Source of the DNA: a virus
Direction: 5' to 3' (one strand)
DNA: 64,000 bases
IMG/VR virus record: IMGVR_UViG_3300037587_000358
Span: 1 to 64,000 of that record
A model generated the notes under the pieces. It ran no database searches. It was not told where the DNA came from and saw only the letters and a program-made list of their open reading frames with translations. Shown one piece after another: positions 8,483 through 17,923 of the stretch (positions are counted from its first letter, which is position 1; every line of letters starts with the position of its first letter). The position numbers and the translations under genes were made by a program.

Positions 8483-9112
8483 ATGAATTTAAATGAATTA
8501 ATTATTGCTGCCCAAAACCAGGCCGACGAAATAGTCGATAAACCCGACCTTTTATGGAGCTTGGCTGAGTGGGCTGAGCATGCAAACGACGCCGAGAACG
8601 AAGCATGCATCCGGGCGAACTTGATAATTGATAAGTCTTCATCCATGACAAGTATTCCTGTGTTGAGCGGAATAGCTACTTACTCTATAGATGAAAGAAT
8701 AATAAAAATCAAGAGGGTGAAGTTGCTGAGCGGCACTGAGCCATTAGTCAAGACCAGTAGAAGGGTTTTGGACGCTACTTATCCGAATTGGGAAGCCGAT
8801 ACGGGAGCCGTAAGAAGCTGGCTACCTGACGACACAAACAAGGTCACGCTGTATAAAAGCCCTATTACGGGTACGACAATGAATTTTATGGTGTCAAGGC
8901 TCCCGGAAAACCCTATGACGCTGGCAAATAAGCTCACAGAGTCGCCGGAAATAGATGCTATGTATCATCAAGGGCTGGTTGATTGGATGCTCCATAGAGC
9001 GTATTCTAAGCAGGATTCAGAGACATTGGACAAGGGCAAGGCAAAAGAACATTTGACAAGGTTTGTAAAGCGGTTCGGGGAAAGGCCCCCAGCCGGAGCA
9101 TTTAAAACATAG
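8483..9112 (+). CDS. Head-tail adaptor-like protein (second of a tandem pair)
   Basis: A 209-residue protein after a TAAGGAGAAG site. The N-terminal helices are followed by a beta-rich middle (ATYSIDERIIKIKRVKLL, TLYKSP--GTTMNFMVSRLP) and a helical end (MYHQGLVDWMLHRAYSKQD), the pattern of DUF6682-like phage adaptor proteins. It would sit in the neck between portal and tail. The TAG stop ends at 9112, and the tRNA begins at the next base. Confidence 0.6.
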   Translation: MNLNELIIAAQNQADEIVDKPDLLWSLAEWAEHANDAENEACIRANLIIDKSSSMTSIPVLSGIATYSIDERIIKIKRVKLLSGTEPLVKTSRRVLDATYPNWEADTGAVRSWLPDDTNKVTLYKSPITGTTMNFMVSRLPENPMTLANKLTESPEIDAMYHQGLVDWMLHRAYSKQDSETLDKGKAKEHLTRFVKRFGERPPAGAFKT

Positions 9113-9184
9113 CGCTGGGTGGACAAGCGGTAAGTCGTTGGACTCATAATCCAAAGAGCGGGGGTTCGATTCCCTCCCCAGCTA
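9113..9184 (+). tRNA. tRNA with CAT anticodon (Met, Ile2, or initiator-like)
   Basis: A full cloverleaf: acceptor CGCTGGG/CCCAGCT (first pair C-T mismatched), D stem GAC/GTC with the GG pair in its loop, anticodon stem TTGGA/TCCAA with loop CTCATAA (anticodon 9145-9147), and T arm GGGGG-TTCGATT-CCCTC. CCA is not encoded. The mismatched position 1-72 with C1, together with A11-T24, are features of bacterial initiator tRNAs. However, only two of the three G-C pairs typical of initiators are present in the anticodon stem. If its C34 were lysidine-modified it would read ATA, a codon used freely in these genes. Confidence 0.93.
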
Positions 9185-9206
9185 TTATTCACTATGGCTA
9201 TCTATT

Positions 9207-10124
9207 ATGACTAGAAACATAGAAGTGTCATCTCAGACGTTTGATGTAGGAACGGTTGCCGGAATAAATAATGTTGCCGATAAATCTCGGCTCCAGCCCG
9301 GAGAGCTTCTATATGCAATCAATGTCGACATATCAGACAAGGGAAGGCCTTCTCGAAGGAATGGAGTGGTTAAAAAGGTTGTGCCTTCCGGGCAAATCCA
9401 TAGCATGTGGGGTGACAATAAGAAGTGTTTTTATGTCGAAAACGGCGTCCTTAAGATGCTCAATACCGATTACACGTCTACTACGTTGCGCACAGGGGTT
9501 GCGAACTACCACATGTCCTTTACGGAAATGAATGATCAGTATTTCTATACAAACCCTTCTGTCATTGGATACATATACAATGACGAAAGCAAGGTCTTCG
9601 GCACGCCTACCAAAGAATTCAAGCACGCTCCTTTGCCTGGCCAACTCATAGAGTATTTTAACGGCAGGCTTTATGTTGCAAGGAATGAAACTATTTGGTA
9701 TAGTGACGTTAATTATTTCGGAGAAGTAGATCGAAGGTTTAATTTTCATAAATTCGAGAATGAAATAACCATGATGAAGGCAGTCGATGATGGCCTTTGG
9801 ATTTGCGTAGGTGACATAAACAGGCAAAGCGCTTATTTTATAGCAGGGAACACACGAGAAGAGCAGTCCCTGAGAAGGCTTGCTGGATACGGATGTATCG
9901 AAGGCTCAGACGTAAAGATTAAGGATGGCCAGAAAGTAGGAGAGGGACTATCAGGCACTGTCATTATGTGGACGTCAGATGAAGGTATTTGCATAGGCGC
10001 GAATAGTGGGCGTTTTATAAACATAACCGATGGTAAATACAATATACCGGATAAGCGATATGGAGCTGGGCTTTTCCGAGACGAAGGCGGACTGGCTCAA
10101 TACATTACAACTTTATGGAGCTAA
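9207..10124 (+). CDS. Tail tube or stabilisation protein, propeller-like (probable)
   Basis: A 305-residue beta-rich protein. The start (GINNVADKSRLQPGELLYAINVDISDKGRPSRRNG) is the signature opening of podovirus tail tubular/stabilisation proteins that build a beta-propeller under the adaptor. Repeats of the type GRLYVARNETIWYSD and WICVGDINRQSAYFIAG follow. It lies right after the adaptors and tRNA, matching gene order in such phages. It is a little short for tail tube B proteins. Recognition is by motif and position. Confidence 0.65.
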   Translation: MTRNIEVSSQTFDVGTVAGINNVADKSRLQPGELLYAINVDISDKGRPSRRNGVVKKVVPSGQIHSMWGDNKKCFYVENGVLKMLNTDYTSTTLRTGVANYHMSFTEMNDQYFYTNPSVIGYIYNDESKVFGTPTKEFKHAPLPGQLIEYFNGRLYVARNETIWYSDVNYFGEVDRRFNFHKFENEITMMKAVDDGLWICVGDINRQSAYFIAGNTREEQSLRRLAGYGCIEGSDVKIKDGQKVGEGLSGTVIMWTSDEGICIGANSGRFINITDGKYNIPDKRYGAGLFRDEGGLAQYITTLWS

Positions 10125-10133
10125 TGCAATGGG

Positions 10134-10334
10134 ATGCAAGAAAAAAGGCAGCAAACCAAAGAAGTAGTATCAGACGAGCCATTAAATTGGCCAGCAAAGA
10201 TAGTGGATGGCGTTCTTGTTATAGAGCCTATCTGCGAAGAGATTAAGAATACCGACGGTACTCAGGATGTAATAGTAAAGCTTCCGTCTCTCGCTCTTAT
10301 CAAGAAGTTCAAGGCTGCAAATAACATAAAGTAG
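10134..10334 (+). CDS. Small hypothetical protein
   Basis: A 66-residue product with a compact central segment (EPLNWPAKIVDGVLVIEPICEE) that looks folded. GGAG lies about 14 bases upstream of the ATG, so expression probably depends on reinitiation after the upstream stop at 10124. No family recognised. Confidence 0.5.
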   Translation: MQEKRQQTKEVVSDEPLNWPAKIVDGVLVIEPICEEIKNTDGTQDVIVKLPSLALIKKFKAANNIK

Positions 10335-10453
10335 CACATAGCTATTTGACTGCGATTCTTATTCCTCTGTATGAGGCGTAACCGCAAACTCTCAGATTGA
10401 TGCCATGTGAAGATGAACCTATTTTCTTTAACATTTAATCAGGGAGGGCTACA

Positions 10454-10861
10454 ATGGCCAGCGGAATATATGAGAGATTTAAAGCAAATTTAATGAACAA
10501 GATTGTCGATTTAGAGGCAGATACTATTCAGGTGGCCTTAATGGACAACGTACACGCCTTTTCCGCAACGGATAATGTTTGGACGGATGTATCAGCCAAT
10601 GAAATATCCGGTACCGGATACACAGCCAACGGAGTAGTATTAGCCAGCGCAACCGTAACTCAGGGCGCAACAACCAAGTTTGATGGTAACGATTCAGCCT
10701 GGACTACTGCAACATTCACAGCATATCACGCAGTTCTTTGGGACAACACCGTAGCTACAGATGACCTCATATGCTCGTTTGACTTTGGAGGGGCCAAGAC
10801 GGTGACGGCAGGTACCTTTACGGTGCAATGGCACGCAAACGGTATCATAACCTTGACTTAG
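10454..10861 (+). CDS. Virion-associated beta-sandwich-like protein
   Basis: A 135-residue protein with the pattern IQVALMDN, W-DVSANEISGTGY-A-G, then FDG-DSAWTTATFTAYHAVLWD and a final F-VQWHANGII. This is a common small structural protein of tailed phages, seen next to tail genes. A clear paralogue is encoded on the minus strand at 48329-48781. It has an AGGGAGGG site. The precise place in the particle is unknown. Confidence 0.65.
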   Translation: MASGIYERFKANLMNKIVDLEADTIQVALMDNVHAFSATDNVWTDVSANEISGTGYTANGVVLASATVTQGATTKFDGNDSAWTTATFTAYHAVLWDNTVATDDLICSFDFGGAKTVTAGTFTVQWHANGIITLT

Positions 10862-10962
10862 GACAATAGTGACTTACAGTGAGTCGCAAAGATGCTGAAG
10901 AAAAGTATATCGGAGAATTTGCTTTTAATAATTAATAAAACCCTATATGCAGGAGGTAGAGA

Positions 10963-11397
10963 ATGTCTTTAAAATTAAGTACAGGACTAAGGAATGGATT
11001 GCTTGATGCAAACCCGTTCAAGACCCTTTTAGATGCGAGTAGACTTAAGATATACTCTGGCTCCCCGCCTGCCGACGCCGATGCAGCAGAAGGCACCCTG
11101 CTTGTCAGTATTGGTTCGGCACATGCCGATACTCATTGTCACTTTTTAGCGTCTGCCGTTGGTGGAGTATTGAGCAAAGATGCTAATGTGTGGAGTGGAG
11201 TCGCCAGCGCAACCGGAACCTCTACTCATTTCCGTCTCGTAGTAAATACGGATACTGGCGTGCTAAGCACGACTGAAATCAGAATGCAGGGAACCATTGG
11301 AACGTCTGGTGCCGACTTGAACATGAGTAGTGTGGCCATTGTAAGTGCTGCAACTCAGACCGTGGATACATTTGCCTTGACTATGCCAGCCTCTTAA
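10963..11397 (+). CDS. Small virion structural protein
   Basis: A 144-residue, glycine/alanine/threonine-rich protein starting MSLKLSTGLRNGLLDANPFKTLL and continuing LKIYSGSPPADADAAEGTLLVSI, a widespread phage structural type usually near tail genes. AGGAGG lies upstream. The C-terminus is beta-rich with no catalytic motif. It is probably a tail or decoration component. Confidence 0.65.
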   Translation: MSLKLSTGLRNGLLDANPFKTLLDASRLKIYSGSPPADADAAEGTLLVSIGSAHADTHCHFLASAVGGVLSKDANVWSGVASATGTSTHFRLVVNTDTGVLSTTEIRMQGTIGTSGADLNMSSVAIVSAATQTVDTFALTMPAS

Positions 11398-11407
11398 GGA
11401 GTGGTAT

Positions 11408-12592
11408 ATGAATCTGATTATCCAGGGAGATGATAAACGGAAAGCCAAGAAATGGATACAGTTTGCAAAAAACAAGCTGCGTCAGATTAAAACCTTTACG
11501 CCTGGGCCGATGCTTATAAATGAGTATTACACTCCGGCTTCGGGTATCTTGGTGCATATCAAGGCTGTTAATGGCATTGATACTATAAGGATAGAGACTG
11601 AGGGAGGTAAATACATGTGTGACTTCCCTGTAGTTGACAGATATCCTATTCCTCACTCAGACTTCCAGTTAAGATGTCCGGTGCGGCCAAAAGGAGTAGA
11701 TGAATTCCTAAGAATAGGCTTTTTGTCAAGATCGAATAATATCAATGATCCTTCTATGGGCGGGGATTGGGATACTTATACCTGGGATTTCGGAGATGGT
11801 AATTTTGACACTGGTGCTTCTGTCTTCCATGAGTACGACGAACCCGGAGAGTACACAGTGAGTCTGACAGTCGCAAAAGACATTGTTGAGACTTTTATAT
11901 CTGGAAACAGTGCAGGCGGAGAGCGCAAAGAAGGCGGAGACGACACGATCTTATCCCCTTATCTTAAGGCCAACTCCGCTGTGGCGTATGCTAATTACCA
12001 AGCCAGTGCTCCTGGTATTTTCAACAATAGCTATGAATGGATAGGCAGGGCCTCAAACAAAGGCACATATGTAGGTATTAATTGGCTAGAGGATATTAGC
12101 TTTTCGTATACGTCTCAGAATGTATCATGGAACTTTGACTTAACATCTGTAGATGTAAATGCGATTGTAACCGTTTATATGAATTTGTTTTTACAAGATC
12201 AAGTATGCAATACTCCTGCCCATGGAGATGCTTGTTATACAAGTAATGCCGGACAAAGCGCAGTGGTTTCTTCTGCCGGAGGAAGTGGCACTCCTGGTAT
12301 AGATATAAATCCTATAAACATGGGAGATATATCAGGGAGCATAGGAGGAATGCAAAATGTAACCTTTACAGATACAGGCGGCAATTCTCACTTTGTCGTG
12401 CCTACGCCTGGCACATGGCCAGAGCCAAACAGGAACGCCCATTTTACTCAACTCGGAGTATATGGAAGCGATCCATGGGCAATAGCATCGGAGCCAACGT
12501 CGTCTCTAAAGACAACAAAAGTAATAAAAGTTTATACTGGCCGACGAGGACATAAAAGAAGTTTCCAAGTTGGAGACTCAGTGCATACATAA
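11408..12592 (+). CDS. PKD-domain structural protein
   Basis: A 394-residue protein. Residues about 115-157 are a classic PKD Ig-like domain: DTYTWDFGDGNFDTG, then FHEYDEPGEYTVSLTV. PKD domains on virions usually bind surface polysaccharide or protein. The N-terminal 100 residues include a small beta module. The C-terminal half is asparagine/glycine-rich and ends basic (KTTKVIKVYTGRRGHKRSF). It sits between small structural genes and the propeller-like proteins, suggesting a receptor-facing tail component. Confidence 0.75.
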   Translation: MNLIIQGDDKRKAKKWIQFAKNKLRQIKTFTPGPMLINEYYTPASGILVHIKAVNGIDTIRIETEGGKYMCDFPVVDRYPIPHSDFQLRCPVRPKGVDEFLRIGFLSRSNNINDPSMGGDWDTYTWDFGDGNFDTGASVFHEYDEPGEYTVSLTVAKDIVETFISGNSAGGERKEGGDDTILSPYLKANSAVAYANYQASAPGIFNNSYEWIGRASNKGTYVGINWLEDISFSYTSQNVSWNFDLTSVDVNAIVTVYMNLFLQDQVCNTPAHGDACYTSNAGQSAVVSSAGGSGTPGIDINPINMGDISGSIGGMQNVTFTDTGGNSHFVVPTPGTWPEPNRNAHFTQLGVYGSDPWAIASEPTSSLKTTKVIKVYTGRRGHKRSFQVGDSVHT

Positions 12593-12603
12593 AGGAGTAG
12601 TAA

Positions 12604-14187
12604 ATGGCGTTAACCGATACACCATGGTGTGGGACGGGTGATAGTAAGCTGTATTTACAGTCTGGAAAATTTACTTCCATTTTACTAACAAGTGAGACTG
12701 TCTCCGGGCCTGTTGGCATAACATTTGACGGAACCGATACATATTGGTGTGCCAGCGGCAATATTTTATATTTACAATCTGGGCAATTCACATCTACCGT
12801 CAAAGACAGTTTAGACGTATCTTCTGTAGATGCTACAACCCGCGATATATCATATGATGGAAATGACATACCATGGACGGGCGATGGAGGCGGTAAGTTA
12901 TATCTGCAATCCGGCGTTTTTAGCTCAACGTTAAAAACTAGCGAAGCCTCGCCTAATACTCAGCCATCTGGCATATCATTTGATTCAGTAGACACCCCTC
13001 ATTGTGGATTTTTTCCAGATACAGTATACCTTATGTCGGGGCAGTTTTCGTCTACCATAAAAGCCAATTTATCTGTATCTAATGACCCTAATGGTATATC
13101 ATTTGACGGAACCGATTCGTTATGGACTACATCTGGAGGCTCAAACGACAAGCTGTTCCTGGCTTCCGGGCAATTCACATCTACAATACTTGATAGTGAA
13201 GATGTGAACAGTATTGACGCTTCCCCTTCTGGTATTTGCACAAATGATTTTTCAGCAAGAACAGGCGTGTTCCTGGGAAGTGTATTATTGGACGAATTAC
13301 CAGCTACGCTTACAATGCCAGCACTAACTATTGACTTAATAAGCAATATAGTCATCACCCCAACTGCGCTCGCACTTGGCATAGCGGCTGAGGCAACCCC
13401 GCATGTCAATTCAAACGTAGCCCGTCCAGATGAAATAGCGATGGGCATAAATGCTGCCGACCCGGTAATAGAGTTCGGAAACGAGGCTTCGATAGGTGCA
13501 GAGCTTGCAATGTCAATGAACTTGTTTGCTCCGACCATTAATATTATCACTCAAACAATAGTAACGCCTACCACGCTAAATATAACAGCGGCTTTTGTAG
13601 AGGGAGTTGCGACACCGGATTATTCATGGCTAGATTCAAGCCTGCCAATGCTCACTCTTAATGCGGCAATACTAAACGGCTTTACCGGAACGACCTCGCT
13701 TCCAATGCTCACCTTATCTGCAAACTGCGTTGTTGGATTCCTGGCCTATGTAACGGTACCTCTTCCAATGCTTACACTGGACATAAGGATGGGTGTAAAA
13801 GTAGGGCTAACCATGCCAATGCTCACATTGGAAGCCTCTGGAACTACTACAAATGGCGGGGGCCTTGCAAAGCCGTTACCACTATTGACCTTAAATGCGG
13901 CTGGACGGAGCACGAATAAAGGCGTATTTACTCAATCACTGCCGATGTTCACGATAGATATCGTTATGGCACTTGGCGGAATTCATACATTTGCGTCAAG
14001 CTTGCCGATGTTTACATTGAGCAGCGAAGGTGTAAGCGGGAACCCCTCGGCGTTTCTTGCAGAGAATTTGCCGCTTGTAACACTAGATGCATCAGGGTAT
14101 AGTGACGGCAATGGAACGCTTGCAAAATCATTACCATTGTTGGTATTGGATGCGTTTGGAACCAGTTATTTGAATAGAATTATTTAA
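12604..14187 (+). CDS. Five-repeat propeller-like protein with LPMLTL repeats (paralogue of 16040 gene)
   Basis: The 527-residue product has two repeat regions. Residues 1-220 contain five copies of a unit of about 43 residues centred on LYLQSGQFTST and ending in a D-G turn followed by a W, which would suit a five-bladed propeller (tachylectin-2-like geometry, inferred). The C-terminal half has about eight units of the form LPMLTLNA separated by 12-20 residues, likely a beta fibre. The same N-terminal repeat begins the 16040 gene, with a methyltransferase-glycosyltransferase gene between them. Probably a receptor-binding tail protein. Confidence 0.7.
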   Translation: MALTDTPWCGTGDSKLYLQSGKFTSILLTSETVSGPVGITFDGTDTYWCASGNILYLQSGQFTSTVKDSLDVSSVDATTRDISYDGNDIPWTGDGGGKLYLQSGVFSSTLKTSEASPNTQPSGISFDSVDTPHCGFFPDTVYLMSGQFSSTIKANLSVSNDPNGISFDGTDSLWTTSGGSNDKLFLASGQFTSTILDSEDVNSIDASPSGICTNDFSARTGVFLGSVLLDELPATLTMPALTIDLISNIVITPTALALGIAAEATPHVNSNVARPDEIAMGINAADPVIEFGNEASIGAELAMSMNLFAPTINIITQTIVTPTTLNITAAFVEGVATPDYSWLDSSLPMLTLNAAILNGFTGTTSLPMLTLSANCVVGFLAYVTVPLPMLTLDIRMGVKVGLTMPMLTLEASGTTTNGGGLAKPLPLLTLNAAGRSTNKGVFTQSLPMFTIDIVMALGGIHTFASSLPMFTLSSEGVSGNPSAFLAENLPLVTLDASGYSDGNGTLAKSLPLLVLDAFGTSYLNRII

Positions 14188-14207
14188 TTTTTTAGAGGGA
14201 GATAGCT

Positions 14208-14777
14208 ATGAGGGAGTTAGTAGGGCTTAAAATTGATGTAGGGCTGGACGGAATTACGGGGCATGCAAAGTACCCGGATTTCAATAAGATCACACCAGCT
14301 ACAAGAAAAGGCATGGACTGGTCTAAGTATATAGACGTTCATGGAAGCGGAATGCATTATGATAAAACATGTGGACATCAGGATGATGGCGATACTCCAT
14401 ACGGACATCAGTGTTGCTGCATATGCGTTCCTGCGGACTTTGCAGCAGAAGCATTGGCTTTATTCCCTGATGTTGTTTCGCCATGCTCAGATGAGGAATT
14501 TGAAGTCTTCCACGATACCAAGGCACATGCACACGAGCCAGAGCAGAAGATTGATACCGATGTATTAAATGGCCTCGCTGCACAAAGAAGCTTGATGGTA
14601 GCGCTGGAGAAGACCCCGGAAGATGAGGCAGCAATAGCAGTACTTGATACCAAGATTGCCAAGGCGTTAGATCCGGAAGATGATACCGAATTGGGAGTTA
14701 GGACTAATGCCAACAAGACCTGGAAGCAGGTAAGCATGAAGAGGGGAATAACAGTTAAAAAGGCGGCGACTATATGA
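14208..14777 (+). CDS. Hypothetical protein with Cys/His-rich motif
   Basis: A 189-residue product after a GAGGGAGATAG site. Residues 45-75 carry H, C and H residues in the arrangement KTCGHQDDGDTPYGHQCCC and then C, suggesting bound metal. The C-terminal half is helical and charged. The stop overlaps the next start (ATGA), tying it to the glycan-modifying gene. I do not recognise a family. Confidence 0.6.
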   Translation: MRELVGLKIDVGLDGITGHAKYPDFNKITPATRKGMDWSKYIDVHGSGMHYDKTCGHQDDGDTPYGHQCCCICVPADFAAEALALFPDVVSPCSDEEFEVFHDTKAHAHEPEQKIDTDVLNGLAAQRSLMVALEKTPEDEAAIAVLDTKIAKALDPEDDTELGVRTNANKTWKQVSMKRGITVKKAATI

Positions 14778-16036
14778 ACTATGCCGATAATCAAGATTTT
14801 ATCAAACTCTGCGAACTACTCCGTGTGAAAGCTGAGTGGTTCCCGGAGTTTGACGATTACGCCGCCGCCCCTGATTTTCTTTTGAAAATTGCCAAAAACA
14901 TAAGGTCTTGCCCGAAAGAGATTAAGACCGTGGTAGAGTGCGGCAGTGGTATTTCTACATTGGTTATAGCCAGGTGCTTGGAGCTTCGTGGCTATAGCGG
15001 CGAAGTATTCAGCCTAGAACATGACCCAGCTTATTCTACTCGTACATATTCTTGGCTTAAGGACAGGAGCCTGGAGAATTTTGCCTATGTACATCTATGT
15101 CCTCTTGTAGGAGATCCGCCGTGGTATTCCACAGCAAGTATTGAAATTCCAGAGATCGACATTTTGATTATTGACGGCCCTCCAGGGCATATATATCCTG
15201 AGTCCAGATACGGAGCTATAAACTTATTCTTTCTCTTAAAGAAGGACGGCACGATCTTCGTCGATGATGCGATAAGAGACAAGCCTATTATCGCTCGATG
15301 GTCACAGGAATTTCCGTCTTTGGCGTGGCACCTTGAGCCAACTGAGAGGGGCATTGCTACAAGCTTCCCGTCTCCGGAAAAGTCTCCAGCAAAAAAAAGA
15401 GTTCTTATAGCGGTTCCGACTAGCGGCAAAATACACAAACACGTTTCTTTTGCTTTGTTGAAACTACAGATGGACACGAGATATGATATCAGGATTATAC
15501 AGCCAACTCATAGTCCGTCAGATAACAACAGGCATCATATTTTTAACGACTTCCTGGCAGGAAACGAAGACTACTTATTGATGATAGACAGCGACAATCC
15601 TCCAATTAATAATCCATTGGATTTGATTGAACTGAACAAAGATGTTATGGGGTGTCCGACACCTGTTTGGCATTTCACTGGCCAGGCCAAAGGCGAAAGG
15701 CCTATCTATGAAAATGCATATAAATATGTGCCGAAAGAAGATGCGTATACTGAATGGCCAGACAAAGTAGGTCTTCAAAAAGTAGACGCAGTTGGAACCG
15801 GATGCATATTGATTGCACGTAGAGTCCTTGAGCACCCAGGTATGAGGAAGGGTTCAAATCAAAGAACGCTCAATTCAGATGGAACCGTCAATAAAGGCGG
15901 AGACATTATGTTTTGTGAAACCGCACGGCAATGTGGTTTTGAAATATTTGTTCATTATAATTATAGATGCCTGCACTTTGCAGAGCTAGAATTACATGAA
16001 GTGGCAAGAGCTTTTGCTGAAATGAATCGAGGATAA
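14774..16036 (+). CDS. Methyltransferase-glycosyltransferase fusion
   Basis: A 420-residue two-domain enzyme. Residues about 45-200 form a class I SAM-binding fold: motif I VVECGSGIST (53-62), an acidic strand end SLEHDP, the IDILIIDGPPG strand (about 125-135) and GTIFVDDAIRD. Residues about 205-415 look like a GT-A glycosyltransferase: RVLIAVPTSGKIH, a DSD metal site in LLMIDSDNPP, and a GTGCILIARRVLE segment. Both halves have intact key residues. Standing between two propeller-like tail genes, it may modify their product or host surface glycans to change adsorption. Substrate unknown. Confidence 0.7.
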   Translation: MNYADNQDFIKLCELLRVKAEWFPEFDDYAAAPDFLLKIAKNIRSCPKEIKTVVECGSGISTLVIARCLELRGYSGEVFSLEHDPAYSTRTYSWLKDRSLENFAYVHLCPLVGDPPWYSTASIEIPEIDILIIDGPPGHIYPESRYGAINLFFLLKKDGTIFVDDAIRDKPIIARWSQEFPSLAWHLEPTERGIATSFPSPEKSPAKKRVLIAVPTSGKIHKHVSFALLKLQMDTRYDIRIIQPTHSPSDNNRHHIFNDFLAGNEDYLLMIDSDNPPINNPLDLIELNKDVMGCPTPVWHFTGQAKGERPIYENAYKYVPKEDAYTEWPDKVGLQKVDAVGTGCILIARRVLEHPGMRKGSNQRTLNSDGTVNKGGDIMFCETARQCGFEIFVHYNYRCLHFAELELHEVARAFAEMNRG

Positions 16037-16039
16037 TAT

Positions 16040-17920
16040 ATGGCTGATACTCCATGGTGTGGTGCTACAGGTGATAAACTATATTTAACCAGTGGACAAT
16101 TTACATCAACGTTAAAAGATAGTGAAGCAGTAGGCGTGGTTGATAATGTTCCTGTAGGCATATCTTATGATGGAACTAATTCTCCTTGGAACGGAAGCCA
16201 GGCCGACAAGCTTTATCTTACTTCGGGACAATTTACCTCAACGTTAAAAGATAGTGAAGCAGTAGGTGGAATTGAAACTAGTCTTAATGGCATGTCTTGG
16301 GACGGTACTAATACTCCTTGGAGTGGGTTTGCTGGCGGGAAACTCTATCTTCAAAGCGGTCAATTCACTTCAACTCTCAAGACAAGCCAATCTATAAGCG
16401 CAGTTGATATCGGAGTATCAAGTGTCTCTTATGATGGAACTAATTCTCCATGGAGCGGGAATAATGGCGACAAGCTTTATCTTACTTCGGGGCAATTTAC
16501 ATCAACCCTTATAACTAGTGAATCAATAGGTGGGATTCAAAGCGGCATTAATGGCATATCTTGGGACGGTACCAATACTCCATGGACTGGAAACGGCCCA
16601 CAAAGGCTCTATCTAACATCAGGTCAATTCACTTCAACGCTATTAACAAGCCAATCTATAAGCGCAGTTGATACTAATCCTACAGGTATAGATACGAATG
16701 ATGTTGACGCAAGGCTGGGCATAGCTCCTGATGCAGATATTGTAGCAACAGCACAGGCAATAACGCTTGTATTGCCTGCTCCTACTATTGATATTGCAGT
16801 CAATTCAACTATATCTCTATCCACACTTGCGATATCATCGGCATTGCCTGTTCCTGTAGTGACCCTGGACTTCACAGTTCTTATATCGTCTCCGCTGTCA
16901 CTTTCCATGGCTCACGCAGTATTGGCCTCAGTTCTCACAAGTCAGACTGTGATTATATCTGCACCGTTATCGCTTTTCATGGCACAGCAAAGCCCTTTGA
17001 CTGCCTGGGATACCAAGATAACCGCAAGTGCCCCGCTGGGACTGACCGGAGCCTTACCGATTCCATCTCAGCATGGCGATGCAAATATTGCCATCTCCGC
17101 TGCTTTGGCGTTGACAACACAGATATTCACTTTATCAATTTTAATTGATGCCGATCTTTTTATAATCATAGTCCCAGACGAAGCACTGGAATTAGGCAGC
17201 GCAAATCCATCGCCATTAATTACCATACATGCGGATGTAGAAGTTGTGCCGCTTTCTTTATCAATGGATATTTCCTTGCTCCCCCTTACATTTGTCATAG
17301 AAACAGATATATCTATTAGCCTTCCTGTATTACCTTTGTCTTTTGCGACAAATGCAGTAGTAGTAATTACCGATACGTTTATATTGCTGCCAGGAGTACC
17401 ATTGACACCCCTTCCGATGGTATTAAGTGCTCATGCGCCGGAAGTCAGCATTACAGATGATGTTAAAATTATCGTGACTAATGCCAGGACATTTGCTATA
17501 AGTGAATATGCTGCGATGGCCTTTAACAGCATGGCCAAATTTAACGGTAAGTATTTATATGCCAAGGCTGACGGGATCTATGAAGGTGGCGGAGATAACG
17601 ACAACGGAACCGATATCGAGGCAAGCTATAAAACAGGAGCATTTGATATCAATGCTACCGAAGTGCAAAAACTTAGAAATGCATTTCTGAATTTCCGAAG
17701 CAATGGAGATATCCAGCTCTTCTCAGTAGGAAACGAAATCAATGCGAGGCTGTATAATATAACCAACAGCACGGCCGATACCATGCATGAACGCAGGCAG
17801 AAGTTTGAGAGGGGCATTAGAGACAATCACTTTAGTTTCGGAATCTCGAATGTCGCTGGTTCGTCGTTTGAAATTAAAAGTGCAAAAATACTAACAGAGC
17901 CAATAAGGAAAAGGAGGTAA
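16040..17920 (+). CDS. Five-repeat propeller-like protein with long C-terminal beta region
   Basis: The 626-residue product opens with five tandem units of about 44 residues, each with a TN(S/T)PW(S)G turn and LYLTSGQFTSTL. They are more alike than the five units of the 12604 gene, and even the DNA repeats, suggesting recent duplication or gene conversion. Residues 220-480 are alternating hydrophobic/serine stretches (PLSLSM type). The last 140 residues are a compact domain (YLYAKADGIYEGGGDNDNGTDIEA, then a beta-rich end) typical of phage structural proteins that report on tail assembly. Probably a tail or receptor-binding protein. Confidence 0.7.
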   Translation: MADTPWCGATGDKLYLTSGQFTSTLKDSEAVGVVDNVPVGISYDGTNSPWNGSQADKLYLTSGQFTSTLKDSEAVGGIETSLNGMSWDGTNTPWSGFAGGKLYLQSGQFTSTLKTSQSISAVDIGVSSVSYDGTNSPWSGNNGDKLYLTSGQFTSTLITSESIGGIQSGINGISWDGTNTPWTGNGPQRLYLTSGQFTSTLLTSQSISAVDTNPTGIDTNDVDARLGIAPDADIVATAQAITLVLPAPTIDIAVNSTISLSTLAISSALPVPVVTLDFTVLISSPLSLSMAHAVLASVLTSQTVIISAPLSLFMAQQSPLTAWDTKITASAPLGLTGALPIPSQHGDANIAISAALALTTQIFTLSILIDADLFIIIVPDEALELGSANPSPLITIHADVEVVPLSLSMDISLLPLTFVIETDISISLPVLPLSFATNAVVVITDTFILLPGVPLTPLPMVLSAHAPEVSITDDVKIIVTNARTFAISEYAAMAFNSMAKFNGKYLYAKADGIYEGGGDNDNGTDIEASYKTGAFDINATEVQKLRNAFLNFRSNGDIQLFSVGNEINARLYNITNSTADTMHERRQKFERGIRDNHFSFGISNVAGSSFEIKSAKILTEPIRKRR

Positions 17921-17923
17921 ATC

